A stretch of DNA of 64,000 bases, taken from Triglochin maritima. Taxonomy: Eukaryota > Streptophyta > Magnoliopsida > Alismatales > Juncaginaceae. Numbering within the stretch: position 1 is the first letter of the stretch; each line of letters opens with the position of its first letter. Below are positions 54,718 through 64,000 of the stretch, piece by piece. Location: positions 30,869,501 through 30,933,500 of the forward strand of contig OY821786.1 in the NCBI GenBank assembly GCA_963682175.1, written 5' to 3'. The notes beneath the pieces are model-generated. The model ran no database searches, was not told where the DNA came from, and saw only the letters and a program-made list of their open reading frames with translations. A program made the translations under genes and the position numbers.

Positions 54718-57700
54718 TAGGGGTGCACATGGGTCGGGTTGAACCCGAAAATCGAACAGAACCCGGCCGGTCAGGTCGGGTTGGGAAGGAATTCGGGTTG
54801 GGTTGAAAAAATATATCTGAAAACTGAATTTTCGGGTCGGGTTCGGGTTGAGGGGTCGGGTTGACCGAACCAAACTCGAACCCGAGGATTTTTTTTTAAT
54901 ATTTTCCCCAATATGTCCTGTAATCCTGACCATCTATCCTAACAAAAAATCCTAAATCTAACCCCAACAAAAACATCATCATCTCGTGAACTCCTCTCCC
55001 TCGTACCCTCAGTCGACAGCCCTCCACGCCCCCTCACTCCTCCGATCCTCCCCCTCACTCCACCTCCTCTGGTCCTCCCCTTCACTCCCTCCGGCCTCCC
55101 CTCAGACGACAACCTCTCCTCGCCCCCTCACGACCTCACTCCTCCGGTTCTCCCCCTCACTCCCTCCGGCCTCAACCTCCGCGCCCTTCGAACCCTCAGA
55201 CAACAGCTTCTCCTCACACCCTCACTCCACCGATGCTCCCCCTCACTCCCTCAGCCCTCAGCCTCCTCACCTCTTCCTCCCTTCAGACCCCCTCAGTCGA
55301 TCTCCTCTTCTCACCCCCTCAGCTGATCCCGTCAATCCACCCGGCTCAACACCAACAAGACTTCTTCGTCGATCAACGCCAACATGGCTTCCTCGTCGAA
55401 TTCCGTCCACGTATGTTAGTAAGCTTGATTTAAAATTAGATATGTTGTTAAGTGTCTCTTGGTTTATTGTGTTAGACTGTTAGTAAAGAACCCAAACATG
55501 TTAAAATTTTATATGTTGAACTGTTAGACTGTTTGATGAACTTACAAGTTGAAATTTCCTTTTATTGTGTTAGACTGTTTGAATAATGAATCTATGCATA
55601 AAGTCTATATAATTATTGAATGTTGTAGAAATTATTCATTATTGAATGTTGATTTTAAACTTGCTTTTATCTATGAGCCTTGATAGATGTTGTCTAATCA
55701 AGAAAAAGATCCTGTAGAAAATTTGGATGTTATTGATTAAGTAGTTGAACCTAATCGTACTACATCTGATAAGAAATTGAGCAAAAAACGTTAGTCTGAA
55801 GTATGGAGTCACGATAAGATGGTCAAAGGAAAATGGGGTACCGAACGAGTTGTTTGTAAATATTGTCAGAACATAGATTATTCATGTAATACTGGTCATG
55901 GAACAAGTACAATGTGGAAACATCTTAGGTTCATGTGTCGTAAAAGTCATCTTAAGTCAACGGGTCAAGTGCAAGACCAAAGTCAGAAAACCGTGACCTT
56001 TACGGCATCCAGATCCAATGTCGTAACAAAAAAAAGAATTGAAAAATATACAGTCTTCAGGTCAAAGAGTTTGCCTCACTTCTGATTAATGGACTTCTAG
56101 GAACAAAGTGTCTTACATGTGTCTCACTGGCCATTTCATTGATGTCAATTGGAAGTTACACAAAAAGATACTAAGCTTTGTTAGTGTTCGAAGTCATAAA
56201 GACATAGAAATTGGTAAAGCAATCGAGTTGTTTCTTCTTGATTGGGAATTGGAAAAGTTGGTTGCATCACTCTTGATAATGTTAGTGTAAATCTAACTGT
56301 TGTTGAATACTTGAAAAGTAAATTGGTGAAGAAGAATAATCTAATATTAGGTGGACAATTTTTCCATGTTTGATGTTGTGCTCATATATATACTTAATTT
56401 GATAGTCAAAGATGGACTACTAGAGGTGGATGATAATATTAAAAAATATGTACTGCTATAAAATACACCAAAAGCTACACTGCAAGAGGACAACACTTTA
56501 AAGCTTGCATGGAATAAGAAAGCATAACTTCGAAAAAAGGATTGAGTTTGGATGTTTGTACTAGGTGGAATTCAATGTATGAAATGTCGAATGGTGCTTT
56601 GAAGTATCAAAAAGCCTTTGAACGGATGGAAGAACAAGTTCCATTATTTATTAGTGAAGTTGGTGCAGAAATTCCAACTGAAGCTGATTGGGTGAAAGCT
56701 CGTATTTTTGTTAGAATTTTGAGGCATTTTTATGAGTCAACGAAGCGTCTGTCAGGGACTTTGTATGTTACGTCAAACCTTTACTTCAAGGAAGTGTGTT
56801 TGGTTGATAATATATTGAAGGAATGGTCAAAGAATAGTGATGTACATCTGTCTTCTAAGGCTTTAAAAATGAAATTGAAGTTTGACAAATATTGGGAGAA
56901 GAGTATTAAAGTGAATAAAATGTTGTTAATTGCAGTGGTTTTAGATCCTCGATACAAAATTAGGTTCGTGAGATTTTATTATGGCAAATTATACAGTACT
57001 GAAGAGGAGATTCACACAGAAATAGAAACAGTGTTGAAGAAATTGAAAACTCTTTTTGAAGAATACAAGTTGTCTGAAATTGCCTCTCGTAGTGGGAATG
57101 AGAATGCACATGACATGCAGATTGTTGTACAGTCAAATCTTGGTATTGATGAAGACATTGATGATGACCACTTTAGGTTTGTTTTCCAAAAAAAATTAAA
57201 AGAGGACGACCAAAATGCAAAATTAGAAATGGACAAGTACTTGGATGAAAGTTGTGAAGATGATAATTCAAGTTTTGTGTTGATGGATTGGTGGAAAGTT
57301 ACAACAAACAAGTACCCCACTCTGGCAGAAATCGTGAGAGATGTGTTTGCCATTCTGGTATCAACAATTGCTTTTGAATCAACTTTTAGTACAGGTGGAC
57401 ATATTCTTAGTGATTATCGCAGTTCACTAACTCTAAAGCTTGTTGAATGTCTAATTTGTACACAGGAAAGCTTGAAGTTGAATTGCCTACAAGTTGGGAA
57501 GAGCTTAAAGAACTTGAGACTTTAGGTATGGATCAGTTACATTTCCAATCACTTCAATATTTATGAATGTCATCTTATATGTATTTTGTATTGTTGTATT
57601 TTCAGCTATTCCAGAAGATAAAGACATTGTGGAGAGGCTTGCTAAAGTATTTTAGTTTTTATTGTGAAATTTGAATGCTTGATGTTTATGTATTGACTTG

Positions 57701-58125
57701 GTGTGTACTTGATGTATTTTTACTTTCAATATGATGCGTGTTGTGCTTGATGTTTATGTGTTGACTTGGTGTGTGCTTGATGTATTTTTACTTTCACTAT
57801 GGTACATGTTGTGCTTGATGTTTCACTGTTATGTATCTTAAATTTGATTTGCTTTTCTTTGGTTTCGTTCAAAGGTGATTGTTGTTATTGCTAATTTGTT
57901 TGTGTCAAAGTTGGCTTTCTAAGGTGATATATCTAACGTTGATTTTTTAGGTGAACTTTGGTTTTGCTTCATTGATTCGGGTCCAACCCGAACCAACCCA
58001 ACCCAACCCGAAAGTTTCGGGTCGGGTTAGGTTGAACCCAAATCGGTTCGGGCTGGGCTTTTCGAAAATCCATTTTTTTGGGTTGGGTCGGGTTAAGGCC
58101 TTAACCTGAGCAATGCACACCCCTA
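54718..58125 (+). mobile_element. Ac-like hAT transposon (3,408 bp)
   Basis: The left end TAGGGGTGCACATGGG and right end GCAATGCACACCCCTA are inverted repeats of hAT type. The 8-bp flanks GCCGTAGG and ACCATGGG agree at only five positions, so the duplication has decayed. Subterminal regions (54730-54880 and 57975-58100) are dense in GGGTCGGGTT and AACCCGAACC. The interior has a CT-rich stretch (54978-55400) and a broken transposase gene (55687-57525). Confidence 0.88.
55687..57525 (+). pseudogene. hAT (Ac-like) transposase with BED finger and dimerisation domain
   Basis: Reading from ATG 55687 gives MLSNQEKDPVENLDVID, a stop, further codons, a second stop, then a BED zinc finger: VWSHDKMVKGKWGTERVVCKYC, CNTGHGTSTMWKHL with the final Cys/His. 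The middle (56060-56540) is broken by stops and frame changes, although TLDNVSVNL, part of the catalytic core, is visible. From 56542 a clean frame of 327 codons has LDVCTRWNSMYEM, ADWVKARIF, LLIAVVLDPRYKIRF and the C-terminal dimerisation block WWKVTTNKYPTLAEIVRDVF...STFSTGG. The enzyme would cut and rejoin element ends; this copy is inactive. Confidence 0.9.
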
Positions 58126-58840
58126 ACCATGGGTGTGTTTGGATTGCGTGAATTTTTCCAATCATGAGAACTAACATCATGAGAACAAGAAACTATATTT
58201 TTTTCCAATCATGGAGATGCACTTGCGTTTTATGTTAAATTGATTGGAAAAATTTATAGTTTCTTGTTCTCATGATGTTAGTTTTAACAACTTACACATC
58301 TACACTCCTATTTATGTTAGATTGATTGGAAAAAAATATGTAGAAAACCGCAAGTGCATCTCCACATTGAAGCAGTGGCAAGTATGGGTCGTGTCCGCAA
58401 GAGGCGATTGTGGGTTATCGTCAACCATACTCGAGTAGGGGAATAAAATGATGATTTGGTGGTATCTAAACTAAATGACGAATGCTACGTGAAAAAAAAA
58501 CTAATCGAAAACGAGCCTCGTAGGAGGTGGAGAATGAATACAGAAGTGTAGATGTGTAAGTTGTACGTGTACAATTTTGTGCTCATGATATGCATAACAT
58601 GGAATCCATAATGATCAAAACCCAACTATGTATCCACATGAATTAAGATTTAATATTAACATACAAGACATTAAATAGGATGAGGCCAACAAGAGCACAT
58701 GCTCTCACATATCATTCTTATCTCTTTACCCACTCCAACTTTATCCTCACATCATCATTCCCCATAAAGTGGGCCCACTAGCCAAAATATGTGTTAAGCA
58801 TCAATTAAGACCATTAACACATCAAAGGCAAGAGTGAGTG
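58126..58840. repeat. foldback hairpin and inverted LTR-end fragment
   Basis: At 58168-58212 and 58240-58286 are inverted arms of about 45 bp, with AACATCATGAGAACAAGAAAC pairing with GTTTCTTGTTCTCATGATGTT. At 58343-58440 CCGCAAGTGCATCTCC and the following bases match, in reverse, the Athila-like LTR end at 60935-60990. The rest (58440-58840) is AT-rich without features. Confidence 0.65.
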
Positions 58841-59812
58841 ATTTGTAGCATATTGTACATCGCATTCATGTTATATATCTTTTATTTTACCACAATTTTG
58901 TGTTACTCGAGTGTTTGTTTGAAGTGTTTTAGGTTTTAGGCAATAAAAGGAGAAAGGAAGAGAAAATGACCTAAATACAAGAAGAATGTACTGATTTTGA
59001 TGGTTTCTGGACATGTTTGTAATGCTCAAGCACCGTATTGTAACTCAGGAATGACCAAAGTGAAAACCCAGAGGGACCTAACTGTAAAAAGATATGTTGG
59101 TTGCAAAAGTCCAGAATTTTTTGAACCTGATGAGTAATTTAAGTATTAAAAGCAAACGGGTTTAAAACCAACGGCTCTGGGTGCACCACACGTTCTAAAA
59201 TGGTACATTTAAGCTACTTGTGAAATTAGAAGTCAATCTAACCCCAATGATCTGCCACAGGCCGATCCGATTTATCGGTTTGACCCCAAATTTCTCTAGT
59301 GGGTTGGGTTGTCGGGTCAGAGTAATATAGCAACATATAGTTCTGATTTATAGCCGTCTGATCACACCAAGATTCATCCAGGCCCTCCAGTCTTCTATAA
59401 ATACATGTGTAAATGTGTAATCCTTATCTTCTTCCTTCTTCCCTGATTGACATCATTTCATGCTTATATTTGTACCTTATATCCATTATCGTACACCTAA
59501 GCAATGCTACGTGACGAGTTTTATGTTTAGTTTTCAGAAATAAAGAGGTTTGAAGAGAAGAGCCATGAAAGGACCCAAAAGCAGGAAAAAGGACCTAATT
59601 GTGAGACCTGGGGACCAAGATGCAAGGGGGAAGGACCTGATCGTAAGACAGAAGGACCTAAGAGCAAAACAGGAAACTCCACACCATCATGAGGAGTATT
59701 TTGTCAATTCGATTCGGGTCGGAGCTCCACTAAACCAGCTAGATGCATCCAAGACCAAGAAACACACCAAGGAAAGCCCACCAGAAGACCCAGACGGATC
59801 TGGGCTTTATAG

Positions 59813-59849
59813 GCCGCCAATTGGCGGTCTGGAACCGCCAATTGGCGGT
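59813..59849. repeat. tandem ACCGCCAATTGGCGGT palindromes in the LTR
   Basis: Two adjacent 16-bp palindromes (59813-59828 and 59834-59849). Related copies lie at 61168-61183 and 61189-61204 in the leader, and at 1050-1065. Confidence 0.88.
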
Positions 59850-59926
59850 CTGGATCATGCAAGATCCGCCCCAACTTCTCCTGGACTTGTATTAGTGTTC
59901 GTTTAGGCTATTTTTGGTATTGGTTT

Positions 59927-59978
59927 AGTCCCACATCGGGGGATTGTCCCTGATTAGCTTTTTCCATGCTTATAAATA
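59927..59978 (+). promoter_or_regulatory. snRNA-type promoter signature in the Gypsy LTR
   Basis: AGTCCCACATCG (59927-59938) fits the plant snRNA upstream sequence element RTCCCACATCG exactly. It is followed 32 bp later by TATAAATA (59971-59978), close to the 33-34 bp spacing known for Pol II-type plant snRNA genes. Here it is placed where the LTR promoter should be. Confidence 0.6.
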
Positions 59979-61013
59979 GAACTCTTCACCTCCCATTGTA
60001 TCCATCTCTCTCTTGGTGGCCATCTTCCCTACTAAGAGTGAAGCCTTGAAGCAAAACTCTAGTGGAGGAAGAGCTACTTGTAATTGAGTGAGTTAATAAT
60101 AGAAGTTTTCTTTTAATGATGTTGTTTCTCTCTTAGTTTAATTTCCTTTCATATGCATGCTTGTTTGTTTGTTTAGTTTTATGCTTCTTTAATATTTCTT
60201 GCTTGAGTAGTATAAATTTCATTTCAGTATTATGCTTTCCTTTGCTAATTTAGTTAGTGTAATGAGTAGTGAGTAGTTCCATCCCCATTTGGGGGGTGGA
60301 GGAATATGTGATATAATCATGTAGTGTATTAAGTGTGTGTTATTTTTATCCCTTGAGCTTTATATGATTTCCATAACCATCTAATGGGTCTCCACTCTTA
60401 TCTTTGATATGCTAATGCTCTTGAATGAAGCTTAGCTTATGCTTTGATTAGTGGACCTATTTTATGGGGAATGATAAGGTTAGGATATGGATGAAGATTA
60501 ATATTGGAAACACAATTTTGTAGTGTATGTACTCTTGTTGCCTTTTCCTTAGCTAATGTCTTGTATGTTTTAATGATGTAGTCATCTTAATTCATGTGGA
60601 GGCATAGTAGGGTCTAGTCTTTATACTTGAGTTCATGTAGCTTCATTCCAATCATTGTCTTGTATGTTTTAATGATGTAGTCTTATCTTAATTCATGTAG
60701 AGGCAAGATTGGATGTAGTTTTATGATTTCATGCACTACATGTTGTGAGGAGCTTAATTGAACACACACACACACACATCTTTATGTTCACATCAGTTCT
60801 CTACCCCCTTTGGGGTTTAGTTTTCTTGCTTTTCATCCATTTCCATTTGCACCTTAGTGTAGTTTAGTGTAACCAACCTTTCTTCCCTTTCTTTACCTCT
60901 CGCCTTCGCACAAACCAAGTGTCGACACACCTCCCAGTGCACGACCCGTATTTGCCACCGCTTCAACGCGGCCGTGCACTTGCGGTTAAATATAAAACGA
61001 TCAATCAAGTTTT

Positions 61014-61031
61014 TGGCGCCGTTGCCGGGGA
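61014..61031 (+). promoter_or_regulatory. primer-binding site (tRNA-Asp type)
   Basis: TGGCGCCGTTGCCGGGGA is fully complementary to the 3' end of plant tRNA-Asp(GUC) including CCA. Confidence 0.92.
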
Positions 61032-62054
61032 GGTGCTCTGTCCAGACCTTGGTTTGGACGATTCGAGGGGTTTTTTATTTTTTGTTTCCAGTTTTGTTTA
61101 GTTTCAGGGAACGGGAACATCAAGGGGAAGCTACTGGGATAGTTGGAGCAAAAGAATCCACAAAGGGACCGCCAATCAGCGGTTGCAAACCGCCAATTGG
61201 CGGCCTGGTGAGGTCTGCCTCCTCTCAAATTTCTTCTGGTGGTTTATTGCTTTACTTTAGTTATCTGGGAGACCAATTGTGCATGCTGTGATCTTTAGTT
61301 TGCTCCCAGATTTAATTTCAATCCCCATTAATCAACTTGGACCATAAAACTCAAAGCAAAAGATTAGACTTCTTGCCATCTAGGTCATGCACCATTGGTA
61401 GACCTTGCATGCATTTGTCTTTTCTTTGCTTTACATTTTGTCGTTGATTGCTGGCGTGAGGTACGTGCACCCACATCCCTCATTCATGCATGTTTATTTC
61501 ATGCATTAGTTAGTAAGGTGCATCGGGACAAGAGTGAGAGAGCGTTTGATTGGAGCGATTGATTGCTAGATCTAGGATCAAATCGCTACTAAGGAGGGGC
61601 TGTCCCATAAAAGATAAGGTGGGGGATTTCATCACCCTTTCCTTGGCCCCAAAAACCACTCTTAATAAAGCCTTAACTAAAAGCAAGTAGACATTGGCCC
61701 TAAGGAATTCGGACGCACTAGGAGAGTAATCTAGTCGAGACCGTCATGACCTGATCGGCGTTGCCTACCTTGTCGATAGTAGGAGGTACTGGATCTCCGG
61801 ATCTGGTATCACTTGCTGGGCATTGTGGTCCTCGTTGTAGGGAGGTGAGGCATGTCGAGGCTAGTGACCTCGAAGTTAGGCGTCGTCTAGCTTAAGGACC
61901 CATTGCCTTACATTGTTTGAGTCGTGCTTGCTAGTTAGGCTTCTTCCTGATCCCACTACCCACGCTAGCTCTAGGGATTCTTCCCTCCTCACCTGAGTCC
62001 TCTCCTCATCTATTCTCTACCTTTAGTCTCCTCCTCTAGTACACCTTCTGTTGT
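61032..62054 (+). other. leader between primer site and gag
   Basis: About 1 kb of untranslated sequence. It holds two palindromes (61168-61204) and several inverted GAGGTNNNTGACCTC-like motifs (61850-61870). No coding region was recognised. Confidence 0.6.
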
Positions 62055-64000
62055 GTGTTTGTTAGAGTCGAGTCGAGCATTTTTATGCGAGGTTGGGCTC
62101 GTTCTGGTGAGAGCGCTCGACTCGAGAGAGTGCTTATTTCTGAGATGGAAGATCTTGGTGATCGACCATCTCCGCCCCGTGCTCCTTTGGAGCAAGAGGG
62201 CGAGTCGTCTCGTGGTGGCGAGGGAGACCGGGTTCCATACATGGACTACCTCGGTCCATTCCCACCACCACGTAGACCTCCTTCTCCTCCTCCTCTGACT
62301 CGAGAGGAAGGGAGATTCGGTCAGGATCGAGTTCTAGGTGCACCACCACCTTTAGCTCGACAGGATAGGCCGATGACGTTGTGGGAGCGGACCCATCCTG
62401 TTCGGGCCGCGCAACCTTCTTGCATAGTTGTTCCCCCTGCTCGCGGGAACAACTATGAGCTGAAACCTCAGTATGTGAGCATGCTTCCAACCTTTACTGC
62501 CAATAAGGAGGATCCGTATATTTTTATACGCGAATTCGAGGAAGTATGCTCCATGTTCAAGCTTCAACAGCTTGACGAGGATTCTGTCCGGTTGAGGATG
62601 ATTTCGTTCGCATTGAAGGATAATGCGAAGAAATGGATGTATAGCCTCCCGGCGAGCTCGATTCGGTCTTGGGATGACTTTGTGACCGTCTTTCTAAAGA
62701 GATTTTTCCCTCAAAGGAAAACTCAACAGATACGGCACCAGATACATCAAATGTATCAGACCGAGACCGAATCTTTTCATGGTTTCTTTGAGAGGTTCAA
62801 GGACCTTCTCCAGCAATGCCCTCATCATGGACTTGAGTTATGGCAGCTGTGCCAAATTGTTTATGAGGGCATCAACTACAACACCCGCACATTGTTGGAG
62901 TCAATGTGTCAGGGTGACTTCCAAATGAAACCCATCGAGGAGGCATGGGACACTTTTGAGTCCATGGCTGAGCGCACCTTCGAGTGGGACACCATGAGAG
63001 AGCCACCAGCCGCCAGGTCTTCTGGTCGAGCTGGATCATATCATGTTGAGTCGACTATCGCGTTTGAGGCGAAAATGGCTGCTCTCATGCGTAGGATAGA
63101 GAGTTTGGAGATGGACCGAGCTCCTTTAGCTCAGGTCGCTACTCCCGGGTGTACTAGGTGTGGACTGTCGGGACATGATGACTTGGAGTGCGCTTACGCT
63201 CCAAGGGATACTGAGCATGCAAATGCGATGTATCAACAAAGGCCCCGAAACGACCCGTACAGTCATTCCTACAACCCGGGATGGCGTAACCATCCTAACT
63301 TCTCTTGGGGGCCTAGTGGGGGTCACGGTCAGAGCTCGCACGCTCAACCTCAACCTCCACCCTATCAACCTCCACGCCCATCGGCGACCTACCAACCCCC
63401 ACATCAAAGGTCTCAGCACCAAATTACCAACCTGCTCATGCCTCATCGTCAGGTTATTCCAACCAGACTCCACCACCTCAGCGGGTTGATCCCAAAGACC
63501 CTTCTAGTGATCCGACCCTTCAAGCGTTCATGCAGAGCATGCAAAGTACAGTCAAGGCTTTGGAAATGCAAGTTAGCCAATTGGCTCATCAATTCCATGA
63601 ACGCGAGAAGGGTCAGTTCCCGAGTCAACCAGTGGTTAATCCCAGGGGTCAGCCTGCTAATACCAGGCAGAATGTACACAATGTTGAAAGTGACCCTTCC
63701 CAACATGCTAATGTTATTCATACCTTGAGATCGGGAAGGGTCGTTGACAACAATGTGAACATGCCGGAAGCCAACCCTGTTGGCGAGTCTTCCGAGGAGA
63801 GTCTTGAGCCTGTCAAGGAACCTAATTCTGAGACTCCTCCTCGTGATTCCTATGTCCCCAAGGCACCATTCCCTCATCGGTTGACTAAAAAACGTGATGA
63901 GCATTGGGATAAGATCGTTGAGGTACTTAGGCAAGTAAAGGTGAACATCCCGTTGTTGGACGTTGTTCAACAAATGTCACCGTATGCCAAGTTCCTCAAA
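62055..64000 (+). pseudogene. Gypsy gag, one frameshift, continuing past the window
   Basis: The frame opens by 62055; a start at 62145 (MEDLGDRPSPP) is also possible. A proline-rich N-terminus is followed by the retrotransposon gag domain (YVSMLPTFTANKEDPYIFI to about LWQLCQIVYEGI, 62470-62870), AWDTFESMAERTFEWDTMRE, and a CCHC knuckle CTRCGLSGHDDLEC (63150-63192), then RNDPYSHSYNPGWRNHPNFSW. Near 63421, in a short A-run, one base appears to be missing. After that the family sequence (QVSQLAHQFHEREKGQFPSQ, HTLRSGRVVDNNV, VPKAPFPHRL) continues in another frame, open to 64000. The gag packages element RNA; this copy would stop early. Confidence 0.88.

Larger units (their letters stand above)
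58841..61008 (+). repeat. 5' LTR of the right-hand Gypsy element
   Basis: The start TGATTTGTAGCATATTGTACATCGC parallels TGATGCATTGCATACATTGC of the 42915 LTR; the end is fixed by the primer site. It contains repeated GGACCTAA phrases (59080, 59585-59665), two ACCGCCAATTGGCGGT-type palindromes (59813-59849), an snRNA-like promoter (59927-59978) and a (CA)n tract (about 60763-60778). The left boundary is tentative because no second LTR is in view. Confidence 0.75.
58841..64000 (+). mobile_element. second Gypsy element (Athila/Tat-like), runs off the right edge
   Basis: The LTR (about 58841-61008) is followed by a perfect tRNA-Asp-type primer site TGGCGCCGTTGCCGGGGA (61014-61031), a leader of about 1 kb, and gag from 62055. 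Protease and pol would lie beyond 64000. Its LTR end (TGCACTTGCGGTT) and gag resemble the element at 42915 but are clearly diverged, so this is a related family. Confidence 0.88.

Noticed and set aside
54497..54730. Minus-strand 77-codon open frame
   Set aside because: It runs into the hAT terminus, is AT-rich flank sequence, and has no recognised domain.
54978..55483. Proline/serine-rich protein (165 codons) at the start of the hAT
   Set aside because: Low-complexity CT-rich leader DNA; the frame shows no domain and the transposase homology begins only at about 55690.
59550..61291. Repeated PPIGGL peptide as a shared protein motif
   Set aside because: It is the in-frame translation of the CCGCCAATTGGCGGTCTG palindrome in LTR and leader DNA, with no other protein similarity.

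Overview
This is nuclear DNA from a flowering plant, most likely a eudicot. The evidence is spliced chlorophyllase (CLH) fragments, plant-type Copia and Athila/Tat-like Gypsy retrotransposons with plant tRNA primer sites, CACTA and hAT transposons, a MULE-OTU transposase remnant, a plant mobile domain gene, AT-rich intergenic sequence and GT/AG introns. I cannot name the species. No bacterial-style operon, rRNA or tRNA gene was seen, and I find no intact host gene.

The thread through the window is a tandem CLH cluster broken up by transposons. CLH copy 1 has its upstream region at 1925-2286, a damaged start of exon 1 at 2287-2340 split by an LTR element, a short exon remnant at 4711-4745, and 3' flank at 4746-4770 plus 5986-6761. 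Copy 2 has upstream sequence at 13268-13565, exon 1 at 21231-21479, exon 2 at 30626-30989 and 3' flank from about 33097. Copy 3 has exon 1 at 39421-39669, the rest of intron 1 from 52085, exons 2/3 at 52725-53682, and 3' flank to about 54050. Because the copies are paralogous they serve as empty-site references for several insertions.

Layout: a truncated Copia (1-960); CLH copy 1 with a Copia-like element carrying a foreign exon (2341-4707) and a complete small CACTA (4771-5985); a second CACTA end (6762-7210); a MULE-OTU remnant and a convergent plant mobile domain gene (8469-12737); an element rich in TTACCC phrases (13797-17207); 4.4-kb duplication A (17208-21622); a hAT remnant (21770-30340) with a young 7.65-kb Copia nested in it (22004-29652); a 2.1-kb solo Gypsy LTR (30990-33089) that truncates CLH-2; a third CACTA end with captured exons (33734-35357); duplication B (35358-39812); a 12.3-kb block in CLH-3 intron 1 (39813-52084) holding captured exons and a gag-protease-only Gypsy element (42915-49594); a small hAT MITE inside CLH-3 (53089-53319); an Ac-like hAT (54718-58125); and the LTR, primer site and gag of a second Gypsy element running off the right edge (58841-64000).

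The most unusual signal is that several unrelated elements carry arrays of short GC-rich palindromes: CGGTCGACCG in two LTR-type sequences, ACCGCCAATTGGCGGT in the right-hand Gypsy, and CGTCGG-core motifs in three CACTA elements. These may be binding-site arrays. One LTR also carries an snRNA-type upstream element spaced like a plant snRNA promoter.
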